Made by a program: the position numbers and the translations under genes. A DNA stretch of 12,208 nt from JAJCYE01 sp036260105 (GTDB taxonomy: Bacteria > Actinomycetota > CADDZG01 > JAHWKV01): contig DATAAN010000181.1 in the NCBI GenBank assembly GCA_036260105.1, positions 1 to 12,208 on the forward strand, read 5' to 3'. The stretch's first letter is position 1, and the number at the start of each line of letters is the position of its first letter. Below are positions 1 to 5,949 of the stretch, piece after piece. A model generated the notes under the pieces. The model saw only the letters and a program-made list of their open reading frames with translations, did no database searches and was not told the origin of the DNA.

Positions 1-31
1 ACGGTGGTTACGCGGCGGGGCGGCCGGGGGG

Positions 32-88
32 TCAGCATTGCCGACCGGCCGGTGGCGATGCGAACGATACGCCGCCACGATCTCTCAC
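32..88 (-). other. Possible 18-residue leader ORF
   Basis: A GTG at 88-86 is preceded by a perfect AGGAGG (98-93) with a 4-nt spacer, opening a short frame that ends in TGA at 34-32. The peptide would read VRDRGGVSFASPPAGRQC. A weak promoter-like pair lies upstream on the same strand (TTGCAT, 17 nt, CATCAT). It could be a leader peptide for a gene beyond the left edge, since nothing longer continues in this frame. A strong ribosome binding site next to a very short frame is the only support, and chance is possible. The rest of 1-187 shows no gene that I recognise. Confidence 0.2.
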
Positions 89-158
89 GATGCCTCCTGG
101 AGACGCCACGTCTTGGCGAGACCTCGGAAATCTGGGCCAAATGATGAACGTTTCCCGG

Positions 159-174
159 CCCCGATGCAACGGGG
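159..174 (-). terminator. Weak hairpin after the DUF4032 gene
   Basis: CCCCG (159-163) and CGGGG (170-174) form a 5-bp GC stem with a 6-nt loop, 14 nt past the stop codon of the DUF4032 gene. A G·A mismatch and a further G-C pair could extend it. There is no T-tract on either strand, so it is at best a GC-type, U-less terminator. Confidence 0.25.
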
Positions 175-187
175 ACCGTACCCGGGC

Positions 188-1420
188 CTAATCCTCCAGA
201 AACAGCACCTGCTCGGAGGGCCGGAACCGAAGAACCGAATCGATGTACGACCTGAGTCCAGTCTCGTTGTCCACCTCGTAACCGGCCGCCTCGGACAGGT
301 AGTAGCGGTGCTCGAGCAGCTCGTGGAACAGCTCGGCCGGCTCGAGCTTTCCCCGCAGGTCCTCGGGGATCTCGGCGACAATGGGCTCGTACACCTCCGC
401 CATCCAGCGGGCGGCCGTGACTCCCGGCGGGGGCGTCCGTCCCTCTACCCGGCCGAGGTAGGCGCCGAACGATGCGATGTCGTTCAGCAGCCGGCGAGCC
501 TGGTTCTCCTGCACCTCGAGGCCCGTCATGCGCCTCAGCTCCCGGGCGTGGTGGCCCTCCTCGATCAAAGCCGGGATCACCCGCAGGCGGTCTCCCTCCG
601 GGACCCGCTCGACGACCAGCTCGTCGACGTCGAACCCCATCTCGTTGATCCGGCGGATCCTCTGGTCGATCAGATGCCGCTCCCTCGCGTCGATCTCCGT
701 CACACCGGTCAGCTCGTTCCAGAGCATCCAGTACCGTTCGATGAGCAGATCGACCACCTTCCGCACGTCGACGTCGGTGGACAGCGTGCCCTCCGCCGCA
801 AGGTCCAGCAGGCCGCCGGCGAAGTTCTCCCGGGCGATGTCCAGCTCGGACTGCCGCATGCCGTCCGGGATGGGGTTCCGGTAGGCGGAGGTCTCGGCGT
901 CCACCAGGTAGGCCATGAGGGCGCCGGCGTCCCGCCGGAACAGCAGGTTCGAAAGCGAGCAATCGCCCCAGTAGAAACCTTCGACGTGGAGCCGGACCAG
1001 CAGGACAACCGCTGCATCGACGAGCTTCTGACTGAGGACCGAGCCGCTCTCGACACTGAACAGATAGCGGAACGGCAGCGAGTACTCGAGGAAGCGGGTG
1101 ACCAGGATGCCGTCGAGGTCCCGGCCGTCCGGCGCCTGCCGGCCGGTCACCAGTCCGGTCGCCTCTACCACCGGGAGCCCGGCGCCTTTGATCTGCCGAA
1201 GTAGGCGGTACTCCTTGCGGGCTTCGCCTTCCGCCGTCTCCTTCAGGGCGTAGGTGACGGAGCCGACGGAGACAAAGCGCACCACGTGCCGGCTCTGACC
1301 CCGAGTTCGCCGGACCAGCGCCGGGTGGTCCCACTCCGCCAGCGGGTCGGACCAGGGCAGGTCGATGAAGTTTGAGGGCTCCTCGCCCGGAAGGAACCGG
1401 AAGCGAACAGTCCTCGCCAT
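188..1420 (-). CDS. DUF4032 protein with kinase-like N-terminal domain
   Basis: The 410-residue product matches, from memory, the actinobacterial DUF4032 family, often annotated as lipopolysaccharide-kinase-like. Residues 45-180 carry small-kinase features: a beta3-type lysine K60 in VTYALK, a glutamate in the following helix (E70), a catalytic-loop-like segment WGDCSLSNLL (D153, N158) and a metal-binding-like aspartate D174 in YLVDAE. The C-terminal half (about 225-395) would be DUF4032 proper. There are no signal peptide or membrane segments, so it should be cytosolic. The substrate is unknown. The ATG has no Shine-Dalgarno sequence, but a TANNNT box sits exactly 6 nt upstream, suggesting a leaderless mRNA. 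The lipoprotein gene lies 67 bp upstream on the same strand. Family assignment is fairly safe; kinase activity is inference. Confidence 0.88.
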   Translation of the reverse strand: MARTVRFRFLPGEEPSNFIDLPWSDPLAEWDHPALVRRTRGQSRHVVRFVSVGSVTYALKETAEGEARKEYRLLRQIKGAGLPVVEATGLVTGRQAPDGRDLDGILVTRFLEYSLPFRYLFSVESGSVLSQKLVDAAVVLLVRLHVEGFYWGDCSLSNLLFRRDAGALMAYLVDAETSAYRNPIPDGMRQSELDIARENFAGGLLDLAAEGTLSTDVDVRKVVDLLIERYWMLWNELTGVTEIDARERHLIDQRIRRINEMGFDVDELVVERVPEGDRLRVIPALIEEGHHARELRRMTGLEVQENQARRLLNDIASFGAYLGRVEGRTPPPGVTAARWMAEVYEPIVAEIPEDLRGKLEPAELFHELLEHRYYLSEAAGYEVDNETGLRSYIDSVLRFRPSEQVLFLED

Positions 1421-1426
1421 GAAGTC

Positions 1427-1432
1427 AGGCTA
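1427..1432 (-). promoter_or_regulatory. -10 box for a leaderless DUF4032 mRNA
   Basis: Read on the minus strand, TAGCCT fits the actinobacterial TANNNT -10 pattern and is followed by 6 nt and then the ATG at 1420. That spacing would put the transcription start on the A of the start codon. The absence of a ribosome binding site supports a leaderless transcript. No clear -35 box is visible. Confidence 0.4.
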
Positions 1433-1487
1433 GCGCCGGAGTGTCACGACGGCCGAACCGGCGGAGCGGCCCTGCCGAGCTCCGGGC

Positions 1488-1610
1488 TTAGTCGTCCCCG
1501 GTGGTCTCTTCCGTTTCGTCGTCCTCGACCTCTTCGCCGCCGCCGCAAGCGACACCGAAGACCGAAAGCGCGGCCAGCATCATTGCGAGGATCTTCTTCT
1601 TCCAGGTCAT
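1488..1610 (-). CDS. Small acidic lipoprotein (40 aa)
   Basis: The frame starts at ATG 1610 behind a strong GGAGGG (1615-1620, 4-nt spacer) and encodes 40 residues. A lysine-rich start (KKK at 4-6) and a hydrophobic stretch (7-20) lead to a lipobox-like GVAC with Cys22. The mature part would be only 19 residues: CGGG followed by a run rich in Glu and Asp. This is the layout of a lipid-anchored peptide outside the membrane. Function is unknown; tiny lipoproteins of this type are known in actinobacteria. A longer frame running to 2435 crosses the tRNA gene and is an artefact. Glycine at -3 of the lipobox is slightly atypical. Confidence 0.75.
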   Translation of the reverse strand: MTWKKKILAMMLAALSVFGVACGGGEEVEDDETEETTGDD

Positions 1611-1614
1611 GTCA

Positions 1615-1620
1615 CCCTCC
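1615..1620 (-). promoter_or_regulatory. Ribosome binding site fixing the lipoprotein start
   Basis: GGAGGG on the minus strand lies 4 nt before the ATG at 1610. It decides this start over the far longer upstream frame. Confidence 0.7.
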
Positions 1621-1643
1621 TGTGGGCCGGTTACGGTGGCTAG

Positions 1644-1661
1644 TTGCCCAATTGACGGCAA
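1644..1661. promoter_or_regulatory. Inverted repeat upstream of the lipoprotein gene
   Basis: TTGCC and GGCAA form perfect 5-bp arms around an 8-nt centre that itself contains the palindrome CAATTG. The site lies 34-51 bp upstream of the lipoprotein start, in the 149-bp gap before tRNA-Phe, so it could be an operator. No convincing -35/-10 pair was found next to it. Confidence 0.3.
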
Positions 1662-1727
1662 GTTAAAGCTCCACGACCGCCATGTTGGCCCATCCGGATC
1701 GCCGGACGGTGCGTAGTATTCTCGATA

Positions 1728-1750
1728 GGCGGCCCGTACGCCGGGCCGCC
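1728..1750 (+). other. Perfect 9-bp hairpin in the tRNA-Phe leader
   Basis: GGCGGCCCG (1728-1736) and CGGGCCGCC (1742-1750) pair perfectly around the 5-nt loop TACGC. The hairpin ends 9 nt before the tRNA. A weak -10-like TATTCT at 1717-1722 would place the transcription start near 1729, so the hairpin would form the very 5' end of the pre-tRNA. No T-tract follows on either strand, which argues against an ordinary intrinsic terminator. Confidence 0.55.
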
Positions 1751-1759
1751 GCCCTCGAT

Positions 1760-1832
1760 GGCCAGATAGCTCAGTAGGTAGAGCACGCGGCTGAAAACCG
1801 CGGTGTCGCTGGTTCGATTCCGGCTCTGGCCA
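1760..1832 (+). tRNA. tRNA-Phe (anticodon GAA)
   Basis: The full cloverleaf can be drawn. The acceptor stem GGCCAGA pairs with TCTGGCC, the D stem GCTC with GAGC, the anticodon stem CGCGG with CCGCG around the loop CTGAAAA, and the T stem GCTGG with CCGGC (one G-T pair) around TTCGATT. The variable loop has 5 nt, the discriminator base is A and the total is 73 nt. Anticodon GAA reads Phe codons. The CCA end is not encoded (CTT follows), so it must be added by the CCA-adding enzyme. Confidence 0.97.
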
Positions 1833-1914
1833 CTTTCCGGCTCCCCCTACCCACCGGCGGGAGCGCGCCCTATGCTCGGCCCGTCGGATCCTGCCGAGTG
1901 AAGGGAGCGCTGCA

Positions 1915-2616
1915 ATGGCCGACGCCGTTCTTCGAGTTGGGTCGTCGGGCGACGAAGTGCGGGTCCTGCAGAGCGCGCTGGCGGCGGCGGGGTTCGACCC
2001 CGGGCGCATCGACGCCGTCTTCGGCCAGCGCACCGAACGCGCAGTGAAGGCGTTCCAGGCAATGCGAGGGCTGCACATCGATGGAATAGCCGGGGCTGCG
2101 ACGCTCTCCGCCCTGCGGGCGACCCGGGTGCCGCTGATATCGATCCGCCAACCTCGGCCCTTCGACATCGTCGGGGACCCGATCCAGGTCGCCGGCATGG
2201 TGGGCGCCTTCGAGGCGACCTTCCAGGCGCGGGTGCGGGACGCCAACCGCAACGTGCTGGTCGACCAGACCAAGACCATGGGCCGCGGTGACGGCATCTC
2301 AGAGGTGGCGTTCGAGATTGTCACCGGTGTGCCTCCGACGCCGCACGGCTCCGTCGACATCTTCGAGTTCTCCGCCGAAGACGGCAGCGTCGTCAACCGC
2401 AGCGTCATCCCGGTCGTCTTCGGCAGAGGGATCATGAGCGGCTACGGCGCCTTCCAGACCCACACGGTTCAGCAGGGTGAGACTCTGTCGGGAATCGCCC
2501 GCACGTTCTACGGCGACCCGTCCCTCTTCAACCGCATCGCGCTCGCCAACCCGCACCAGGTCCTCGACCCGAACCGGATCCATCCGGGGCAGGTGCTGCG
2601 GGTTCCCATCGAATAA
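1915..2616 (+). CDS. Peptidoglycan-binding / Gmad2 / LysM protein
   Basis: The 233-residue protein has three recognisable parts. Residues 5-67 form a PG_binding_1 domain (LRVGSSGDEVRVLQSAL, then FGQRTERAVKAFQ and DGIAGAATLSAL). Residues 75-170 resemble the Gmad2 immunoglobulin-like domain (ISIRQPRPFDIVGDPIQVAG, later FEFSAEDGS). Residues 183-232 are a LysM domain (HTVQQGETLSGIA to HPGQVLRVP). Two glycan-binding modules and no catalytic domain suggest a cell-wall-associated structural or adaptor protein. No signal peptide is present, and no in-frame upstream start would supply one, so export would be non-classical or the protein acts inside. The ATG follows AAGGGAG (1901-1907) by 7 nt. A membrane-protein gene starts 5 nt after its stop, suggesting an operon. 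Confidence 0.85.
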   Translation: MADAVLRVGSSGDEVRVLQSALAAAGFDPGRIDAVFGQRTERAVKAFQAMRGLHIDGIAGAATLSALRATRVPLISIRQPRPFDIVGDPIQVAGMVGAFEATFQARVRDANRNVLVDQTKTMGRGDGISEVAFEIVTGVPPTPHGSVDIFEFSAEDGSVVNRSVIPVVFGRGIMSGYGAFQTHTVQQGETLSGIARTFYGDPSLFNRIALANPHQVLDPNRIHPGQVLRVPIE

Positions 2617-2621
2617 GGCGC

Positions 2622-3236
2622 TTGAAGGTCTACGCCGAGCTGCCGGGGCGGCGGCTCAGACAGCTCCTGGGCGACGCCGCCCTTGCCGGCTGGGTCGGCT
2701 TGTCGGTTGCCGCCGGGCGGCGGGTACACGAACTGGTGAGTTCGCTCGCCTCGGCGGGCAACCTGCTGGTCGACGCCGGCACGGACCTGGAGCGCAACAC
2801 CTCCTCGGTTCAGGGAGCGGTGCTCAGGGTCCCGGTAATCGGCAACTTCCTGAAGGAGCGGTTCGACGGCCTGGTCGGCGCCGGACGATCGCTCCGCCAG
2901 GCCGGCATGAACCAGATCGAGACGGTGAATTCGCTGGCGCTGTGGCTCGGCTGCGCCGTCGCCCTCCTGCCGATCCTGCTGGGACTGTGGATCTGGGGCA
3001 CCCGGCGGCTGAGGTGGGTGAGGGAGGCGTCAGCCGTCAGCCGCCTGCGGGCGGACCCGGCGAACCTGTACCTTTTCGCCTTGAGAGCCGCCGCCACCCG
3101 CCCGATCAAAGACCTGAGCTCGTCCGCCGGCCGGGCGGCGCTCACGAGCTTTCAGTCCGGCGACTACGCGCCGCTGGCCGACCTGGAGCTCCAGCAACTG
3201 GGCCTCAGAGCGGCCACGCGCCCACGGCGTCCCTAG
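2622..3236 (+). CDS. Conserved actinobacterial-type membrane protein
   Basis: The product has 204 residues. It starts at TTG, 5 nt after the stop of the LysM-protein gene; AAGG overlapping that stop may act as the ribosome binding site, so translation is probably coupled. One strong membrane segment lies at about 104-126 (LALWLGCAVALLPILLGLWI), and a weaker one near 16-33. An amphipathic alanine/glycine-rich part (35-100, with VPVIGNFLKERFDGLVGAGRSL) lies between them, and a basic region follows the main segment. I recall similar unnamed proteins in actinobacteria, but no function. The context suggests a role with the wall-binding neighbour. The stop codon overlaps that of the convergent oxidoreductase gene. 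Confidence 0.75.
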   Translation: MKVYAELPGRRLRQLLGDAALAGWVGLSVAAGRRVHELVSSLASAGNLLVDAGTDLERNTSSVQGAVLRVPVIGNFLKERFDGLVGAGRSLRQAGMNQIETVNSLALWLGCAVALLPILLGLWIWGTRRLRWVREASAVSRLRADPANLYLFALRAAATRPIKDLSSSAGRAALTSFQSGDYAPLADLELQQLGLRAATRPRRP

Positions 3237-4222
3237 ACCGCAACCTCCAGGGGCCCGTCCGTCCGGCGCTGCCGCTGTTCGCCCACCGCCCGGCGGGTGT
3301 CCTCCTCGACCAGGTCGAAGTTGATCTGCGCGGCGGCGAAGGCGGCTGCCGCGGCGGCGCCACTTACCTGGGCAGCCAGGTCCGTCACGTTGCCCGCGGC
3401 CCACACTCCGGGGACCTCGGTCCGGCCTGTCGGATCGGTAACGAGATGCTCGCCCATGCCCGAGGGATGCTCCGCCGGCCGAAGGCCGAGGGACTCCAGA
3501 AAACCGGTGCGCGCCCTCATACGTGTGGAGACCACCACGGCATCGCGGGCCACCACCGTGCCGTCGCCAAGCCGCAATCCCACGAGACGGTCCTGTTCCA
3601 CCTCGACCGAGAAAACCTCGCCGTCGACCATGCGGATCCCACGGGCGGACAACTGCTTCAGCTCTTCGGCGGTCGGCGCCGGCATGGTATGGGTGAAAAA
3701 GACGATGTCGGCGCTCAACTGGCGAAACATCAGCGCCTGATGCACCGACCGCGGTCCGCTGGCCAGCACCCCGATGGCTCGGTCCCGCACCTCCCAGCCG
3801 TGGCAGTACGGGCAGTGCAGTACGTCCCGGCCCCAGCGCTCCTGGAGTCCCGGCACCTCGGGAAGCTCGTCGACCAGGCCGGTCGCCAGCAGCAAACGGC
3901 GAGCCCGAATGGACCTGTCTCCCGCGAGCGCCACCTTGAATCCCTCGGCGTCCCGGGTGGCGACGGAGACCTCGCCGGCGAGGACCTGGCCGCCGTAGCG
4001 CCCCACCTCCGCACGACCCCGCTCCACCAGCTCGGCCGGGGGTATCCCGTCCAGCGCGAGAAGCCCGTGGACCCCGTCCGCAGGAGCGTTTCGAGGCGTG
4101 CCTGCGTCGATCACCACCACCGACCGTCGCGCGCGCGCCAGCGTCAGCGCCCCGCTCAGCCCGGCGGCGCCGCCGCCGATGACCACCACGTCGTATTCGT
4201 CGTTCAACTCGTTAGATTCCAT
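3233..4222 (-). CDS. FAD-dependent CxxC oxidoreductase, thioredoxin-reductase-like
   Basis: This 329-residue flavoprotein follows the low-molecular-weight thioredoxin reductase plan. An N-terminal FAD motif VVIGGGAAGLSGA (G16-G21) and the ATG element (113-115) are followed by a redox-active pair in LHCPYCHGWE (C137, C140) and a C-terminal FAD motif VPGVWAAGN (about 290-298). The place of the NADPH-binding GxGxxG/A holds GVLASGPRSVHQA, which lacks the canonical glycine pattern. It may therefore be a disulfide oxidase or use another partner rather than being a classic TrxB. AGGAGGT (4229-4235) precedes the ATG by 6 nt. It is divergent from an XRE-cupin regulator that probably controls it. The substrate is unknown. 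Confidence 0.88.
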   Translation of the reverse strand: MESNELNDEYDVVVIGGGAAGLSGALTLARARRSVVVIDAGTPRNAPADGVHGLLALDGIPPAELVERGRAEVGRYGGQVLAGEVSVATRDAEGFKVALAGDRSIRARRLLLATGLVDELPEVPGLQERWGRDVLHCPYCHGWEVRDRAIGVLASGPRSVHQALMFRQLSADIVFFTHTMPAPTAEELKQLSARGIRMVDGEVFSVEVEQDRLVGLRLGDGTVVARDAVVVSTRMRARTGFLESLGLRPAEHPSGMGEHLVTDPTGRTEVPGVWAAGNVTDLAAQVSGAAAAAAFAAAQINFDLVEEDTRRAVGEQRQRRTDGPLEVAV

Positions 4223-4300
4223 CGCTACACCTCCTGGGACGATTGTGCCAGGGGTTCGTCAAGCTGGCAACTTCCTTTGCTGATATGGCAAACTAGCAGC
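4223..4300. promoter_or_regulatory. Divergent control region, oxidoreductase / XRE-cupin
   Basis: On the minus strand TTGCCA (4265-4270) and CACAAT (4242-4247), 17 bp apart, form a plausible sigma70-type promoter for the oxidoreductase. AGGAGGT lies just downstream at 4229-4235. The plus-strand hexamer TGGCAA occurs at 4265-4270 and again at 4286-4291, exactly 21 bp apart, on the same helix face. TTTGC (4276-4280) and GCAAA (4288-4292) form a palindrome with a 7-bp centre. These boxes overlap or abut the -35 region and are likely binding sites for the adjacent regulator. The regulator's own ATG lacks a visible ribosome binding site. Confidence 0.55.
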
Positions 4301-4891
4301 ATGGAGGACCAACTCAACCAGGCGCTGGCAACAGTCGGTCCAAGGCTCCGAGGCCTACGGCAGGAGCGGGAGACGACGCTGGCCGCCCTGTCGGCTGCAA
4401 CCGGCATCTCGGTCAGCACGCTGTCGCGTCTTGAGTCCGGTGCGCGCCGCCCCACCTTGGAGCTGCTGCTTCCTCTGGCGAGGGCGCACGGCGTGACACT
4501 GGACGAGCTCGTCGATGCGCCGCCGACCGGGGACCCCCGGATACACCTTCGTCCGGTCAGCCGCCAGGGCATGACCTACGTCTCCCTGACCCGGCGGTCG
4601 GGAGGGATCCAGGCGTACAAGATCGTGATCCCACCTGGTGACTACCGGAGGGAACCTGAGCTGAAGACGCACGAGGGCTACGAGTGGCTCTACGTGCTGA
4701 ACGGCCGGCTCCGGATGATCCTCGGCGGGCACGACCTGGTGCTGGAGCCAGGGGAAGCCGCCGAATTCGACACCCGGGTCCCCCACTGGTTCGGTGGAGC
4801 GGACGACCAGCCGGTCGAGTTTCTGAGCCTTTTCGGCAGCCAGGGGGAGCGAGCCCACCTGCGAGCCAAACCTCCGGAGAAGAAGACCTAG
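4301..4891 (+). CDS. XRE-family regulator with C-terminal cupin domain
   Basis: The protein has 196 residues. Residues 14-70 form an XRE helix-turn-helix (RLRGLRQERETTLAALSAAT, then GISVSTLSRLESGARRPTLE). Residues 105-172 form a cupin_2 barrel with candidate metal or ligand residues H124 and E128 (THEGYE) and H162 (VPHWFGG). Such HTH-cupin proteins bind a small ligand in the barrel and usually act on adjacent or divergent genes. Here that is the flavoprotein, with which it shares a 78-bp intergenic region carrying repeated TGGCAA boxes. The ATG has no Shine-Dalgarno sequence, so a leaderless or near-leaderless mRNA is likely. The ligand is not predictable from sequence. Its stop overlaps the stop of purM. 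Confidence 0.9.
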   Translation: MEDQLNQALATVGPRLRGLRQERETTLAALSAATGISVSTLSRLESGARRPTLELLLPLARAHGVTLDELVDAPPTGDPRIHLRPVSRQGMTYVSLTRRSGGIQAYKIVIPPGDYRREPELKTHEGYEWLYVLNGRLRMILGGHDLVLEPGEAAEFDTRVPHWFGGADDQPVEFLSLFGSQGERAHLRAKPPEKKT

Positions 4892-5949
4892 GGCAGTATC
4901 ACCTCGGCCGTGGAGTCGTCGGGGCGGGCTCGGATGACGCCGATCGGCTGCGCCGCGTAGCCGGCCTCGGCGATTGCCTCGAGCGCCCGGCTCGCGCGGT
5001 CCACGTCGACCACGGCGACCATGCCGATCCCCATGTTGAAGGTCCGGAACATCTCGGCGGTCGACACACCCTCGGAGGCGATCAGCCGGAAGATCGGGGG
5101 GATGGTCCAGGCGGAGCGCTCCACCACCGCCTGCAGGCCGGGCGGGATGATCCGGCCCAGGTTGTGCGCCAGGCCGCCGCCGGTGATGTGGGCGAACCCG
5201 CGGGCCAGGTCCTCGGGGTGCAGCGCCGCCACCACCGGCCAGTACATCAGGGTGGGCGTCAGGAGCTCCTCGCCGAGCGGCCGGTCCAGCTCGGCCGGCT
5301 GGTCGTGCAGGTCCAGCAGGCTCTCCTCGATGATCTTGCGCACCAGCGAGAAGCCGTTCGAGTGAAGGCCCGACGAGTTGAGGCCGATCACCACGTCTCC
5401 CGGAACCATCGAGGCCCCGGTGAGCACCTTGCCCTCCTCCACCGCGCCGACGCAGAACCCAGCTAGGTCGTAGTCACCCTCTTTGAAGTGCCCCGGGTGC
5501 TCGGCTACTTCTCCCCCGAGCAGCGCGCAACCGGTCCGGAGGCAGCCCTCCGCCACGCCGGAGACGATCTGCTCGATCAGCTCAGGGATCACCTTGCCGG
5601 TGACGATGTAGTCGAGGAAGAACAAGGGCTCCGCCCCCTGCACCGCCACGTCGTTGGCCGACATGGCGACGAGGTCGATGCCCACTGTGTGGTGGATGCC
5701 CATCTGCTGGGCAATCATCACCTTGGTGCCGACGCCGTCGGTCGCCGAGACCAGAAGAGGCGGCTGCTTGTACTTCGAACGCCCGAGGGAGAAGAGCCCG
5801 GCGAAGCCTCCGATCCCGCCGATGACCTCCGCCCGGTCGGTGGCCCTCACCCGGTTGCGGAACAGCTCGACCGCACGCTCGCCCGCGGCGATGTCTACCC
5901 CTGCATCTGCGTATGTGGCGGAGCGTCTGGCGGGGGGTTCGGTGTTCAG
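4888..5949 (-). CDS. purM: Phosphoribosylformylglycinamidine cyclo-ligase (AIR synthetase)
   Basis: PurM closes FGAM to AIR using ATP in the cytosol. Family motifs are clear: TYADAGVDIAAGE near the N-terminus, GGIGGFAGLF, DGVGTK (71-76), GIDLVAM (90-96), QGAEPLFFLDY, GGEVAEHPG and SGLHSNGFSLVR. TYADAGVDIAAGE lies upstream of the first GTG in frame (5850), so that GTG would remove conserved sequence. The frame is open only from 5982 and contains no ATG, GTG or TTG before this motif. The sole NUG codon is CTG at 5949-5947, which overlaps the purF stop as CTGA and follows GGAG by 5 nt. Starting there gives 353 residues, normal for PurM. A sequencing error or another rare start (ATT/ATC type) cannot be excluded. 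Function is certain; the start is inferred. Confidence 0.93.
   Translation of the reverse strand: MNTEPPARRSATYADAGVDIAAGERAVELFRNRVRATDRAEVIGGIGGFAGLFSLGRSKYKQPPLLVSATDGVGTKVMIAQQMGIHHTVGIDLVAMSANDVAVQGAEPLFFLDYIVTGKVIPELIEQIVSGVAEGCLRTGCALLGGEVAEHPGHFKEGDYDLAGFCVGAVEEGKVLTGASMVPGDVVIGLNSSGLHSNGFSLVRKIIEESLLDLHDQPAELDRPLGEELLTPTLMYWPVVAALHPEDLARGFAHITGGGLAHNLGRIIPPGLQAVVERSAWTIPPIFRLIASEGVSTAEMFRTFNMGIGMVAVVDVDRASRALEAIAEAGYAAQPIGVIRARPDDSTAEVILP

Noticed and set aside
38..1204. Long plus-strand frame of 388 codons opposite the DUF4032 gene
   Set aside because: It is antisense to a recognisable protein with kinase-like motifs. Its product is low-complexity (His/Val/Asp/Gly/Leu-rich) and resembles no family, as expected for a GC-rich shadow frame.
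1611..2435. Upstream extension of the lipoprotein frame to 315 codons
   Set aside because: It crosses the tRNA-Phe gene and the antisense of the PG-binding protein, while a lipoprotein start with a strong ribosome binding site lies at 1610.
2477..4300. Plus-strand extension of the XRE-cupin frame to 804 codons
   Set aside because: The extension reads across two other genes and has no family features; the XRE domain begins just after ATG 4301.
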